A DNA stretch of 64,000 nucleotides from Flavobacteriaceae bacterium (GTDB taxonomy: Bacteria > Bacteroidota > Bacteroidia > Flavobacteriales > Flavobacteriaceae). Below the pieces are notes generated by a model. That model saw nothing but the letters and a program-made list of their open reading frames with translations, searched no databases and was not told the DNA's origin. The stretch covers positions 1 through 64,000 of the forward strand of contig JAGYKX010000001.1 in NCBI GenBank assembly GCA_018401115.1, given 5' to 3'. Below are positions 46,556 to 56,701 of the stretch, piece after piece (position 1 is the stretch's first letter; every line of letters starts with the position of its first letter). The position numbers and the translations under genes were made by a program.

Positions 46556-49039
46556 TTAAGAACCGCACATGAGACAGTCGTCGTCTGCTTGGCCTTCTTT
46601 GGCTTTCGCGATTAAGGCGCGCATTTCATCTGGTGTAAGGGGTTTTACCTCTTCTTCTAATTGAACTGATTGCTCTGTAGCGGGAACCTTTTCAGGAACG
46701 ACTGCTTTTGCTGGTGTTGCTGCAGCTACTTCTGCTTCTGCCGCTACACTTACGGGGACATCTTTGTTGGCGGTATTGTCTAAAGTAAACTTAATGGCGT
46801 CTACAGCCGCTTTGGTCCTTAAATAATACATCCCTGTTTTTAAACCACTCTTCCAAGCATAGAAGTGCATAGAAGTCAATTTAGAATAATTGGCATTTTC
46901 CATAAATAGGTTCAATGACTGAGACTGATCAATAAAATATCCACGCTGTCTGGACATGTCTATAATATCTTTCATAGAAAGCTCCCAAACAGTCTTGTAG
47001 AGCTCTTTAATGTCCTGAGGAATAATATCTATATGCTGTATTGAACCGTTGGCGCGCATCAGCTCTTGCTTAAGACCTTCGTTCCAAAGTCCTAAAGCCA
47101 CTAAATCTTCCAAAAGGTGCTTGTTCACTACAATAAACTCTCCAGATAATACCCTTCTGGTATAGATATTAGAGGTATATGGCTCAAAACATTCGTTGTT
47201 TCCTAAAATTTGAGAAGTAGAGGCGGTTGGCATGGGCGCGACCAATAATGAGTTACGCACTCCATTTTTCTTGACATCCTTTCTCAGTTTTGCCCAATCC
47301 CATCTGCCTGACAGGTCCTCATCTTTAATGCCCCATAAATTGTGTTGAAAGTCTCCTTGAGAGATAGGAGATCCCTTGTAAGATTGGTATGGGCCGTCTT
47401 TCTTAGCCTCTTCCATAGAAGCGGTCAGTGCCGCGAAGTAAAGGGTCTCAAAAATTTCTTCATTGAGTTTCTTGGCTTCGTCTGAAGTAAAAGGCATACG
47501 CAGCATAATAAAGGCGTCTGCCAATCCTTGTACCCCCAATCCAATAGGTCTGTGACGCATATTGGAGTTCTCTGCCTCTTTGACTGGATAGTAATTTCTG
47601 TCTATGACCTTGTTCAGGTTTTTGGTCACCCTCTTGGTTACCTTGAACAATTCTTTGTGGTCAAAGGCGCCGTCTTTTACAAACATTGGAAGGGCAATAG
47701 ACGCTAGGTTACACACCGCTACCTCATCTGGTGAAGTGTACTCCATAATCTCTGTACAGAGGTTGGAAGAACGGATGGTCCCTAAATTTTTCTGGTTGCT
47801 TTTTCTGTTGGCTGCATCTTTATACAGCATATAAGGTGTTCCTGTCTCTATCTGAGATTCTAATATTTTTTCCCAAAGCTCTCTGGCCTTGATGGTTTTT
47901 CTGCCTTTTCCTTCTGCCTCATATTTTAAATACAGTTCATCAAAAGCTTCTGAGTGATTGTTATAGAGGTTGGGGCATTCGTTAGGGCACATTAGGGTCC
48001 AGTCTGCATTAGCTTCTACACGTTTCATAAACAGATCTGGGATCCACATAGCGTAGAATAAATCTCTGGCGCGCATCTCTTCTTTCCCGTGGTTCTTTTT
48101 CAGGTCTAAGAATTCAAAGATGTCTGCATGCCATGGTTCTACATACATGGCAAAACTCCCTTTACGTTTTCCGCCTCCTTGATCTACATAACGCGCTGTG
48201 TCGTTAAAGACCTTTAGCATAGGGACTACTCCGTTAGAGGTTCCGTTGGTGCCTGAGATATAGGATCCTGTAGCCCTTACGTTGTGAATAGACAATCCAA
48301 TACCTCCCGCAGACTGAGAAATCTTTGCTGTTTGTTTTAAAGTGTCGTAAATACCGTCTATGGAGTCGTCTTTCATAGCCAACAAAAAGCAAGAAGACAT
48401 TTGGGGTTTAGGTGTTCCAGAGTTAAAGAGTGTAGGAGTCGCATGGGTAAAATATTTTTTACTCATGAGCTCGTAAGTCTCAATCGCTGCCTCCATATCT
48501 GTGGGGTGAATCCCTACAGAAACCCTCATAAGCATATGCTGTGGACGCTCTACGATCTTCCCATTGAGCTTGAGCAAGTAAGAACGCTCTAGGGTTTTAA
48601 AACCAAAATAATCGTAGCCAAAGTCTCTGTTGTAGATAATAGTGGAATCCAATAACTCTGCATTGTCCATGATAGCCAGGTACACTTCTTCCGACAAAAG
48701 TGCGGCATTTTTCCCCGTACGCGGGTTCACGTATTTGTATAAGTCTTCCATGGTTTCCGAGAAAGACTTCTTGGTATTTTTATGCAAGTTAGACACCGAA
48801 ATTCTCGCTGCAAGCTTAGCGAAATCTGGGTGTGTTGTAGTCATTGTAGCAGCAATTTCTGCAGCAAGATTGTCTAATTCAGAGGTGGTAACCCCGTCGT
48901 ATAATCCCTCAATTACTCTAAGAGACACCTTTACCGGGTCTACTCTTTCATTGAGTCCATAACACAATTTTCTTACGCGCGCCGTGATCTTGTCAAACAT
49001 CATGGGCTCTTTTTTACCATCTCTTTTTAATACGTACAT
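46556..49039 (-). CDS. nrdA: Ribonucleoside-diphosphate reductase alpha subunit
   Basis: 827 residues, class I large subunit. N-terminal ATP-cone (about 1-90), substrate site region [18 protein letters not shown], active-site NLCTEIMEY and [10 protein letters not shown], and the C-terminal redox Cys pair CLMCGS. A Glu/Ala/Val-rich linker (~760-810) precedes the tail. Makes dNDPs from NDPs with NrdB. Same strand as nrdB, which lies 168 bp upstream; a weak hairpin (49168-49183) in the gap is not a convincing terminator. Confidence 0.96.
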   Translation of the reverse strand: MYVLKRDGKKEPMMFDKITARVRKLCYGLNERVDPVKVSLRVIEGLYDGVTTSELDNLAAEIAATMTTTHPDFAKLAARISVSNLHKNTKKSFSETMEDLYKYVNPRTGKNAALLSEEVYLAIMDNAELLDSTIIYNRDFGYDYFGFKTLERSYLLKLNGKIVERPQHMLMRVSVGIHPTDMEAAIETYELMSKKYFTHATPTLFNSGTPKPQMSSCFLLAMKDDSIDGIYDTLKQTAKISQSAGGIGLSIHNVRATGSYISGTNGTSNGVVPMLKVFNDTARYVDQGGGKRKGSFAMYVEPWHADIFEFLDLKKNHGKEEMRARDLFYAMWIPDLFMKRVEANADWTLMCPNECPNLYNNHSEAFDELYLKYEAEGKGRKTIKARELWEKILESQIETGTPYMLYKDAANRKSNQKNLGTIRSSNLCTEIMEYTSPDEVAVCNLASIALPMFVKDGAFDHKELFKVTKRVTKNLNKVIDRNYYPVKEAENSNMRHRPIGLGVQGLADAFIMLRMPFTSDEAKKLNEEIFETLYFAALTASMEEAKKDGPYQSYKGSPISQGDFQHNLWGIKDEDLSGRWDWAKLRKDVKKNGVRNSLLVAPMPTASTSQILGNNECFEPYTSNIYTRRVLSGEFIVVNKHLLEDLVALGLWNEGLKQELMRANGSIQHIDIIPQDIKELYKTVWELSMKDIIDMSRQRGYFIDQSQSLNLFMENANYSKLTSMHFYAWKSGLKTGMYYLRTKAAVDAIKFTLDNTANKDVPVSVAAEAEVAAATPAKAVVPEKVPATEQSVQLEEEVKPLTPDEMRALIAKAKEGQADDDCLMCGS

Positions 49040-49207
49040 TTTACTTGCTTTGTTTTTGGTTTAGTTGTTCGGTTTAGGGGCTAAAACACTGACCCAAGAT
49101 GGTTTGGCAGTAGGTACTCCAAACCAAACTTGAGTAGATTTGACTATGAATCTAACAGTATTTTAAAAGCCAGCAAGCTGGCTCAGTAAGCTTTAAGCGT
49201 GAACTAC

Positions 49208-50194
49208 TTAGAAATCTGCGTCAAAGCTAATGTTCTGTGCATTCACGTCTTGGTCTTTGTTTAAAACGCCTGCTTTCTGATATTCTGAAACGCGTTTTTC
49301 AAAGAAGTTTGTCTTACCCTGCAATGAAATCATATCCATGAAATCGAACGGATTGCTCACATTATATTCTTTCTCACATTGTAATTCAACCAAAAGGCGG
49401 TCGGTAACAAACTCTAAATATTGTGTCATGAGTTTCGCATTCATACCAATGAGACTGGCAGGAAGGGACTCTGTAATAAATGTTCTTTCTATGTTTAAAG
49501 CGTCTACTAAAATCTCGCGAATACGTTCTTTAGGCACTTTGTTAACCAGGTGATTGTTGTGTAAGTGAACGGCATAGTCACAGTGCATGCCCTCATCTCT
49601 TGAAATAAGTTCATTAGAAAAGGTCAAGCCTGGCATAAGGCCGCGCTTTTTAAGCCAAAAAATTGAACAGAAAGCACCAGAAAAGAAAATTCCCTCTACG
49701 GCGGCAAAAGCAATTAAACGCTCTGCAAAACTTGGTGACTCTATCCATTTAAGGGCCCAATCTGCTTTTTGTTTAATGGCTGGGAAATTTTCTAAAGCCT
49801 TGAAAAGTTTATTCTTTTCTTTCTCATCTTTCACATAGGTATCTATGAGTAAAGAATAGGTCTCCGAATGAATGTTTTCCATCATGATCTGGAAACCATA
49901 GAAAAACTTGGCCTCTGCATACTGCACCTCACTCACAAAATTCTCTGCGAGATTTTCATTGACAATTCCGTCAGAAGCAGCAAAAAAAGCTAAAATGTGC
50001 TTCACAAAATAGCGCTCGTCTTCATTGAGCTTATTGTTCCAATCGTTTAGGTCTTCTGACAAGTCTATTTCTTCTGCGGTCCAGAAACAAGCCTCGCATT
50101 TCTTATACCACTCCCACAAATCATTATGTTTGATTGGAAAAATTACAAAACGGTCTGGATTCTCAGTTAAAATAGGTTCTACGTTGGTGCTCAT
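49208..50194 (-). CDS. nrdB: Ribonucleoside-diphosphate reductase beta subunit
   Basis: 328 residues from the ATG at 50194 (MSTNVEPI); a longer frame to 50227 adds a poor start. Ferritin-like diiron/tyrosyl-radical protein; [24 protein letters not shown] contains the radical Tyr and metal Glu/His residues, resembling eukaryotic R2 more than E. coli NrdB. Upstream partner of nrdA. Confidence 0.95.
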   Translation of the reverse strand: MSTNVEPILTENPDRFVIFPIKHNDLWEWYKKCEACFWTAEEIDLSEDLNDWNNKLNEDERYFVKHILAFFAASDGIVNENLAENFVSEVQYAEAKFFYGFQIMMENIHSETYSLLIDTYVKDEKEKNKLFKALENFPAIKQKADWALKWIESPSFAERLIAFAAVEGIFFSGAFCSIFWLKKRGLMPGLTFSNELISRDEGMHCDYAVHLHNNHLVNKVPKERIREILVDALNIERTFITESLPASLIGMNAKLMTQYLEFVTDRLLVELQCEKEYNVSNPFDFMDMISLQGKTNFFEKRVSEYQKAGVLNKDQDVNAQNISFDADF

Positions 50195-50392
50195 TGGGTC
50201 TTTTTTTTTAATTTTTTCACAGCGCACAAAAGTGCTTCACTAGGTTAACAAAGATGAAGAAAAATGTTCGAGTTCTGACCTCCAAAGCAGAGACTTAACA
50301 TTAAAGTTTTTAACACATAATGTTGAAATGTAGGTCTAAGCCCCGCCCTCACTAGGATACGATGAAGCAATAAAAAAAATGAAAAAAAAAGC

Positions 50393-50992
50393 CTAATTTT
50401 TGTTGCCCTCAGATGTATTTTCTGCGGCTTTTAGGGTGGCAGCAACAAGGGCCAATTCTTCATACCAAGCGGCGCCAAATTTTCTGATCAATGCTTCTTT
50501 TACAAAGACGTAAACAGGCACAGAAAGTTCCGCGCCCAGGGAGCAAGCATCTGAACAAATACCCCATTGGTGGTAATTGACTGCTGTAAACTCACTGTAT
50601 TCTCTGGTGCGAACAGGGTATAAATGACAAGACACTGGTTTTTTCCATTTGGTCACTCCAGCATTATAAGCCGCCTCCAAACCGCACTTAGTTATGCCCT
50701 TTTCATCAAAAATAACATAGGCACATTCTGAGCCGTTGACCAATGGGGTTTCCCAATCGCCGTCGTCTCCTTTTACAAAGGCGCCTTGGTCTTCAATTGC
50801 CGCAATTCCCTCGGGTCTCAAAAAAGGCTTAACACTGCTGTATAGGTCTACCAAAATCTCTGTTTCTTTTTCCTCCAAGGGCGCTCCCGCGTCTCCGTCT
50901 ACGCAACAAGCTCCTTTACAAGCACTCAGATTACACACAAAATCGTGTTCTAAAAGATCTTCTGAAACAAGGGTTTTTTGGATTTGAAACAT
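50393..50992 (-). CDS. DUF3109 family protein
   Basis: 199 residues from the ATG at 50992; the longer ATG at 51022 lies upstream of the -7 element. Cys-rich metal-binding pattern CNLSACKGACCVDGDAG near the N terminus and SCHLYPVR, HQWGICSDAC further on: CxxxCxxxCC and other Cys are typical of this family, probably binding iron-sulfur or zinc. Function unknown. Confidence 0.85.
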   Translation of the reverse strand: MFQIQKTLVSEDLLEHDFVCNLSACKGACCVDGDAGAPLEEKETEILVDLYSSVKPFLRPEGIAAIEDQGAFVKGDDGDWETPLVNGSECAYVIFDEKGITKCGLEAAYNAGVTKWKKPVSCHLYPVRTREYSEFTAVNYHQWGICSDACSLGAELSVPVYVFVKEALIRKFGAAWYEELALVAATLKAAENTSEGNKN

Positions 50993-51010
50993 GCGCTTAA
51001 ATTTAGGGGG

Positions 51011-51018
51011 CAAATATA
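51011..51018 (-). promoter_or_regulatory. -7 element upstream of DUF3109
   Basis: TATATTTG on the minus strand matches TAnnTTTG, 18 bp before the ATG at 50992. The -33 position is not consensus. Confidence 0.45.
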
Positions 51019-51113
51019 CCATAAAAAAGCCTTAAATTTGCTGCGCAAAAAGAAGGATTATTGTTACTAATAATTTAGCGTAAACCGCACAATCATCCAC
51101 AAAGCTAAAGTAC

Positions 51114-51698
51114 ATGGAATTTCACTTTAATTTTAAAGAAATACTCACCGCAAGCATGGTGCTTTTTGCGGTAATTGACATAGTGGGATCTGTTCCTATT
51201 ATTATTAGTCTCCGGAATAAAGTAGGTCATATTCAATCTGAAAAAGCTTCTATTGTGGCGGGAATTATCATGGTGGCTTTCCTGTTTATAGGAGAAGAAA
51301 TATTAAACCTTATTGGCATAGACGTAAATTCGTTTGCCGTTGCAGGTGCTTTAGTTATATTTTTCCTGGCTATAGAAATGATTTTAGGTATTACCCTTTA
51401 CAAAGATGACGAGCCAGAATCTGCCTCTATTGTCCCCATCGCATTCCCGCTCATTGCAGGGGCGGGAACTATTACTACCTTGCTTTCTATTCGAGCAGAG
51501 TTCTATGTAGAAAACATCATTGTAGCCATAATCGTGAACATCATTTTTGTGTACTTGGTACTTAAATCTTCTAGACGTATAGAAAGTGTTCTTGGGAAGA
51601 ATGGCCTCTCTGTCATTAGAAAAGTATTCGGAGTAATTTTGTTGGCTATTGCCGTGAAACTTTTTGCCGCTAATATAAACGTCTTATTCAACGCCTAA
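51114..51698 (+). CDS. MarC family membrane protein (UPF0056)
   Basis: 194 residues, six predicted membrane helices (FAVIDIVGSVPIII, FAVAGALVIFFLAIEMILG, PIAFPLIAGAGTITTLLS with the family PLIAGPG-like motif). Role uncertain; members were wrongly named as multiple-antibiotic-resistance proteins. Probably co-transcribed with the small gene downstream. Confidence 0.9.
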   Translation: MEFHFNFKEILTASMVLFAVIDIVGSVPIIISLRNKVGHIQSEKASIVAGIIMVAFLFIGEEILNLIGIDVNSFAVAGALVIFFLAIEMILGITLYKDDEPESASIVPIAFPLIAGAGTITTLLSIRAEFYVENIIVAIIVNIIFVYLVLKSSRRIESVLGKNGLSVIRKVFGVILLAIAVKLFAANINVLFNA

Positions 51699-51707
51699 AA
51701 CCAGCTT

Positions 51708-51908
51708 ATGAACAAAGTACTCTTTTTCGTTTTACTGACTGCTGCCTTAGTATTGGGCGGCTATAATTTGTATTTAATAGACTATTCAGACTTATTTGCA
51801 GACAAAAATTTTGTAGCATCTGTTTCTGCTATAGCTGCCTTAGCTGCTGCAGTTTTGTTGGTGATTCTGTTTCTCTCCAAAAAAATAGAAGAAAAAACCA
51901 AGCACTAA
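51708..51908 (+). CDS. Small membrane protein, hypothetical
   Basis: 66 residues with two predicted membrane helices (about 4-24 and 37-57) and a short basic tail. No family recognised. Follows MarC by 9 bp and overlaps the convergent plsC stop by 4 bp. Confidence 0.6.
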   Translation: MNKVLFFVLLTAALVLGGYNLYLIDYSDLFADKNFVASVSAIAALAAAVLLVILFLSKKIEEKTKH

Positions 51909-52642
51909 GCCCTAATACTAGCGCCAATAGTGGTTTCTACTGCACTAATTAAAGCCTCTGCATCTGGATAGGTCTCTTGCGCCACCTCAGGGTGTATGAT
52001 GAGTTCAATACGGCTGCCAATACCCAGTGGGAATTGTCCCCAGCGCACCATTTTCCAAGACCCATTAATGGTCACAGGCAATAAGACCGCAGAGGGTGCC
52101 TTCTTTAACAACACTTTTAATCCTGTGCGCTGAAAAGGCTTAGGTTTTCCGTCTCTAGACCGAGTACCTTCAGGAAAGATCACTGCACAACGCTGGTGCT
52201 TTTCTATATAATCTCCTAATCCTGCAATAGCAGCAACTGCCTGCCTACCGTCTCCGCGATCGATCAGCACAGAACCGCCGTGCCTTAAGTTGTAAGAGAC
52301 CGAGGGAATGCCCTTGCCAAGGGAGGCCTTAGATACAAATTTGGGGTGTAAACGCCTCAAACGCCATATAATAGGGAGTATGTCGTACATGCTCTGGTGG
52401 TTGGCCACCAAAACAACAGCTTTATTTTGAGGCAAATGATCTAATCCACTAATGGTATAACGGGTACCTAGAATTCGCGTAGTTGCCATAAGACAGGCGT
52501 TTAAAATCGCTACCACTCGCCTATGGGGCTCATAACCGAAAACCCTAAAAGCAATGACTTGAATGGGATGGAATACCACCAAGCAAAGTCCAAAAGCCAA
52601 AAAATACAGTACAGATAAAGGATATGATAGCAGTCTTTTCAT
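51905..52642 (-). CDS. 1-acyl-sn-glycerol-3-phosphate acyltransferase (PlsC family)
   Basis: 245 residues from the ATG at 52642, next to an N-terminal membrane helix; a longer frame to 52693 would run into the terminator hairpin at 52652-52686. Acyltransferase block I VANHQSMYD (HxxxxD) and block III FPEGTRSRDGK. Forms phosphatidic acid from lysophosphatidic acid. Confidence 0.92.
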   Translation of the reverse strand: MKRLLSYPLSVLYFLAFGLCLVVFHPIQVIAFRVFGYEPHRRVVAILNACLMATTRILGTRYTISGLDHLPQNKAVVLVANHQSMYDILPIIWRLRRLHPKFVSKASLGKGIPSVSYNLRHGGSVLIDRGDGRQAVAAIAGLGDYIEKHQRCAVIFPEGTRSRDGKPKPFQRTGLKVLLKKAPSAVLLPVTINGSWKMVRWGQFPLGIGSRIELIIHPEVAQETYPDAEALISAVETTIGASIRA

Positions 52643-52651
52643 GGGGTAAAA

Positions 52652-52686
52652 ATAAAAAAACCACCGCAATAGGGTGGTTTTTTTTA
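52652..52686. terminator. Rho-independent terminator between brxA/B and plsC
   Basis: AACCACC (52659-52665) pairs with GGTGGTT (52673-52679), with an A run before and a T run after. It ends the bacilliredoxin gene on the minus strand. Confidence 0.75.
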
Positions 52687-52703
52687 AAGTCATTGGACGC
52701 TAT

Positions 52704-53114
52704 TTAACAAAATTCATTGTACGCTTCCATTAAATTCTCTGCAATAGCTTGAGCAGCACGACCTTCTATATGGTGGCGCTCAATCATGTGCACTAATTCT
52801 CCATCTTTAAACAAAGCCATAGAAGGCGAAGAAGGAGGAAAAGGAACCATCATATTTCTGGCTTGGTTCACTGCGTCTGTATCTACACCTGCAAATACAG
52901 TTACGGCACGGCTAGGCACCTTAGCATTGGTCAAACTCATTTTTGCAGCGGGTCTGGCATTGGCTGCGGCACATCCGCAAACAGAGTTTACCACGACCAA
53001 AGTAGTCCCGGAAGCATTGACTGCTTCTGCTACAGCTTCTGCTGTAAATAATTCTTGAAAACCTGCCTGGGCAAGGTCTTGTCTCATTGGTTTTACAAAT
53101 TCTTCTGGATACAT
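52704..53114 (-). CDS. BrxA/BrxB family bacilliredoxin
   Basis: 136 residues, YphP/YqiW fold with the CxC redox motif NSVCGCAAANARP and DAVNQARNMMVPFPPSSPSMALFKDGE. The family removes bacillithiol from proteins, though many Bacteroidota carry it. Starts MYPEEFVKPMRQDL. Confidence 0.93.
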   Translation of the reverse strand: MYPEEFVKPMRQDLAQAGFQELFTAEAVAEAVNASGTTLVVVNSVCGCAAANARPAAKMSLTNAKVPSRAVTVFAGVDTDAVNQARNMMVPFPPSSPSMALFKDGELVHMIERHHIEGRAAQAIAENLMEAYNEFC

Positions 53115-53213
53115 CCTTACTTAATTTTTATTTACCATACAAAGGTACAACATACGTCCATAATTTTTAACACATCTTATGATTAGTTTGTCCTCCATTT
53201 TTTGTGAAAAAAG

Positions 53214-53221
53214 TATCTTTG
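53214..53221 (+). promoter_or_regulatory. -7 element of the TerB/DnaJ gene
   Basis: TATCTTTG matches TAnnTTTG, 14 bp before the ATG at 53236. The nearest TTTG is 23 bp upstream, slightly too far. It argues against the ATG at 53179. Confidence 0.5.
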
Positions 53222-53235
53222 GTAAAATTTTAACA

Positions 53236-53967
53236 ATGACTAAATGGTTGGCAGCCCTACTGGGCTTTATTTTTTTTAGATTTCCTGGAGCAGTTGCCGG
53301 ATATTTTCTGGGCAGTTTTGTAGACATGCTACAATCGGGCAAGAAAGGCCGTTCTTTTGGCAGTTTCACGAGTCAAAGACCAGTGTCTTCTCAAGATTTC
53401 GAGTTTCACTTACTCTCTTTGTGTGCAATAGTGATTAAAGCAGACGGACAGGTAAGTCCTGCAGAAAAGGAATTTGTAAAACGCTATTTTATACAGACCT
53501 ACGGCCAACAAAGAGCCAATGCCATTTTTAGAACTTTTAATGAGGCCGTAGACAAAAAAGACCTTTCACTAGACAGTTTATGTAACAAAATAAACCAGCG
53601 AGCCCCTTACGAACTCAAACTTCAACTATTACACTTTCTTTTTAATATTGCCAAGGCAGACGGCCATGTTAGTGCGCCAGAAGTCAATAAACTAGAAGAA
53701 ATTGCCCGTTTGTTACGACTGGGTTCCGCTGATTTTAACTCTATTAAGGCCATGTTTATAGAGGCAACAGATGGTGCTTACACTATTTTAGAGGTCAAAA
53801 AAAACGCTACGGATGCAGAAGTAAAAAAAGCCTACAGAGACATGGCCAAGAAATACCACCCAGACCGTGTCATTACAGAAGACGCCGCTATAAAACAGGG
53901 AGCAGAAGAAAAATTCAAACAAGTTCAAAAGGCCTACGAAGCCATTCAAAAAGAACGCGGCATATAA
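53236..53967 (+). CDS. TerB-like and J-domain protein (DjlA-like)
   Basis: 243 residues from the ATG at 53236. N-terminal membrane helix ([19 protein letters not shown]), TerB-like helical domain (about 60-165, with [12 protein letters not shown] and [18 protein letters not shown]), and a C-terminal J domain with the HPD motif in KKYHPDRV. Architecture as in DjlA, an inner-membrane co-chaperone of DnaK. A longer start at 53179 is upstream of the -7 box. Confidence 0.9.
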   Translation: MTKWLAALLGFIFFRFPGAVAGYFLGSFVDMLQSGKKGRSFGSFTSQRPVSSQDFEFHLLSLCAIVIKADGQVSPAEKEFVKRYFIQTYGQQRANAIFRTFNEAVDKKDLSLDSLCNKINQRAPYELKLQLLHFLFNIAKADGHVSAPEVNKLEEIARLLRLGSADFNSIKAMFIEATDGAYTILEVKKNATDAEVKKAYRDMAKKYHPDRVITEDAAIKQGAEEKFKQVQKAYEAIQKERGI

Positions 53968-53988
53968 TAAGCTGCTCAATAAACCACT

Positions 53989-54591
53989 ATGGATACATTG
54001 CTATTTTATTTAGACCTAGGCCTCAAACATGTTCTAGACCCCAACGGATACGATCATGTACTATTTTTAACTGCTTTAGCCCTGCCCTTTGCCTTAAAAA
54101 AAATCAAATCTGCTGTAATACTAGCCTCCGTATTCACCCTCACCCACTGCATTTCTTTAGTACTATCTGTGTACGGAATTGCTAAAGTCTATGCGCCCCT
54201 CATTGAATTCTTAATCCCCTTGAGTATTTTATTACTTCTGGGACTCAATATTAAAAACGCCCTTAAAAACAAAGGGCCTAAAACAGGCGTCATTGCCTAT
54301 GGCGCTACCGCCCTATTTGGACTCATCCACGGCTTTGGCTTTTCCAACTATTTCAATATGTTGCTAGAAGGACAAGAAGCCAAAAACAGCGCTTTAGTAG
54401 GATTTGCCGCAGGAATAGAACTGGCTCAATTGGCCGTGCTCAGCACGGTGATGCTTGCCAGTGCCCTTTTTATTCTTATCTTTAAAATTCAAAGACCTAG
54501 GTGGGTTATAGTGCTTTCTTCTGCCCTTGTGCTGGTAACGCTTCCCCTCACCTATAACAGCCTTATAGCCCTATTAGACGCCTTGAAATGA
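53989..54591 (+). CDS. HupE/UreJ family membrane protein
   Basis: 200 residues, six predicted membrane helices; starts with LDLGLKHVLDPNGYDHVLFLTALA and contains GLIHGFGFSNYF, both with the family His residues. HupE/UreJ proteins are implicated in nickel transport or are secondary transporters of unknown substrate. No hydrogenase or urease genes are nearby. Overlaps the next gene by 4 bp. Confidence 0.85.
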   Translation: MDTLLFYLDLGLKHVLDPNGYDHVLFLTALALPFALKKIKSAVILASVFTLTHCISLVLSVYGIAKVYAPLIEFLIPLSILLLLGLNIKNALKNKGPKTGVIAYGATALFGLIHGFGFSNYFNMLLEGQEAKNSALVGFAAGIELAQLAVLSTVMLASALFILIFKIQRPRWVIVLSSALVLVTLPLTYNSLIALLDALK

Positions 54592-55016
54592 TCAGAGAAG
54601 ACAAACAAGAAAAATACGACCAAGCTTACCTTAGAATGGCTGCCGAATGGGGTAAGTTATCCTATTGCAAGCGCAAACAAGTAGGTGCCATTGTGGTGAA
54701 AGACCGCATGATTATCTCAGATGGATACAACGGAACGCCCTCCGGATTTGAGAATTTCTGTGAAGATGAGGAAGGCTACACCAAATGGTATGTGCTCCAT
54801 GCAGAAGCCAACGCACTCTCAAAAGTAGCGGCCTCTACACAATCTTCTCAGGGCGCCACCCTCTATATTACGCTTTCCCCCTGCAAAGAATGTAGCAAAC
54901 TCATTCACCAATCAGGCATTAAACGCGTGGTGTACGCCAAGGCCTACCGAGACAGCTCTGGCATAGATTTTTTAGCAAAAGCAGGTGTTGCTGTGAGCCA
55001 TATGCCCATTGAATAA
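54588..55016 (+). CDS. Deoxycytidylate deaminase (dCMP deaminase family)
   Basis: 142 residues: zinc motifs LHAEANAL and SPCKECSKL of the CDA fold, with a long N-terminal DRMIISDGYNGTPSGFENF loop typical of dCMP deaminases (ComEB-like). Makes dUMP for thymidylate synthesis. Confidence 0.92.
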   Translation: MIREDKQEKYDQAYLRMAAEWGKLSYCKRKQVGAIVVKDRMIISDGYNGTPSGFENFCEDEEGYTKWYVLHAEANALSKVAASTQSSQGATLYITLSPCKECSKLIHQSGIKRVVYAKAYRDSSGIDFLAKAGVAVSHMPIE

Positions 55017-55056
55017 AACTTCCAGTCAACAAAATAACTTAAATGCAACAGCTCCT

Positions 55057-56680
55057 ATGAGACAAAAACTATTCCGTTTGTTTTTAGCACTCACCATCTT
55101 AATGGCGGGTATTCTCATTGGAAGTCAGAGCGGTGCACCTTCCTATGCGCTCAGTGGGAGTCCCTCTGAAGTAGCCCAAGAAAAAATGCAACGGCTTGCT
55201 TAATTTTATTGAAGAAGACTATGTAGACGCAGTAAACACAGACAGTATTGTCACCGTAACCATCAACGAGATACTAGACAAACTAGACCCTCATTCGGTC
55301 TATATTCCCAAGACCATTTCTTCCGCAGTAGCAGAACAAATGCAGGGCGATTTTGTAGGCATTGGCGTCAATTTTTACCGCTATAAAGACTCTGTGGCCG
55401 TGATTAGAACCGTTGCTGGCGGGCCCAGTGAAAAAGCCGGTATTCAGGCAGGAGACCGAATATTATTAGCCCAAGGAGACACCCTTTACGGAAATAATAT
55501 GCCCAATGATGAATTGGTGCAAAGGCTCAAAGGCCCTATTAACACAGAAGTTGGGCTAAGGGTCTTTAGAAAAAAAGACCGTACATTTCAAAACTTCACC
55601 CTTAAGCGGGACCGCATACCCATTGTATCTGTCAATGGATACTGCATGTTGGACAGCACTTTAGGCTACCTGAAAATAAACCGATTTGCCGCCACCACCT
55701 ATGATGAATTCAGCACTGCAATGGCAGAACTCAAAGCCAGCGGGGCCCAACAACTCATCTTAGACCTACGCGACAATTTGGGCGGTTATATGGGAATGGC
55801 CACCCAAATATCAGACGACTTTCTCCCCGCCAACACCCCCATTGTCTATACCAAAAACAAAAAAGGAACGGTAGCCACTACCCTAGCCAATGCTGGAGGC
55901 GCCTTTGAAAATAAACCAGTATTTGTTCTAGTCAACGAACGTTCCGCCTCTGCTTCAGAAATAATTGCAGGCGCCTTACAAGATAACGACGTGGGCACCA
56001 TTATTGGTCGCAGGACTTTTGGCAAAGGATTGGTACAAAGAGAAATGCCTTTAGGAGACGGTTCTTCTGTACGCCTCACTATTGCCCGCTATTACACCCC
56101 AACCGGTCGTTCCATTCAAAAACCCTATGGAGACGGCGATTATGAAAGCGCTCAAGACCGTTACACTAGCGGCGAACTCCAATATAAAGATAGCATACAG
56201 GTCATAGACTCCCTGGCCTATACCACTCCTAAAGGGAAAACAGTCTATGGCGGTGGTGGTATTATACCAGATGTATTTGTCCCTATTGAAGATAATGCGG
56301 TATTGGTGGTGCAAGAATTAGAACGTCTGGGCGTATTCTCTTTCTTTAGTTTTGAGCAGTTAGACGCGCATAGAAACGACTATCAAGACTGGACAGAAAC
56401 GGCTTTTGTAAAAGACTTTCAAGTGGCAGAAACCCTCTACCAGGATTTTGTCACTTATTTAAAATCTGCCGGAGTGCCACTAGACACCAAAGACCACAAA
56501 GCCGCAGTATTATTAGAACTCAAAGCAGCATTGGCCTACCAACTCTTTGGGGACAATGCGGTACTTAAAATCAGGGCGGCCCAAGATCCTATGGTCCAAA
56601 AAGCCTTGGCTTTAAAAAATCAAACAGGCCAGGTAAACAACATCCATTTGTTGTCAGATAAGCCCCCAAAGAAACCGTAG
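55057..56680 (+). pseudogene. S41 family C-terminal processing peptidase, frameshifted
   Basis: Two frames form one ~540-residue CtpA-type protease. The N-terminal part (from the ATG at 55057) has a signal anchor and ends at EKMQRL; the second continues NFIEEDYVDAVNTDS with a PDZ domain (GIGVNFYRYKDSVAVIRTV), the Ser in NERSASASEIIAGAL and the Lys in TFGKGLVQ. Deleting one T at 55196-55197 gives RLLNFIEED. Periplasmic tail-specific protease. Otherwise intact, so likely a sequencing error. Confidence 0.88.
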
Positions 56681-56701
56681 AAAATCGAGAATCATAAGCC
56701 T

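Noticed and set aside
49168..49183. Hairpin between nrdB and nrdA (AGCCAGC/GCTGGCT)
   Set aside because: Two-nt loop and no proper T run on the transcript strand; not a convincing terminator.
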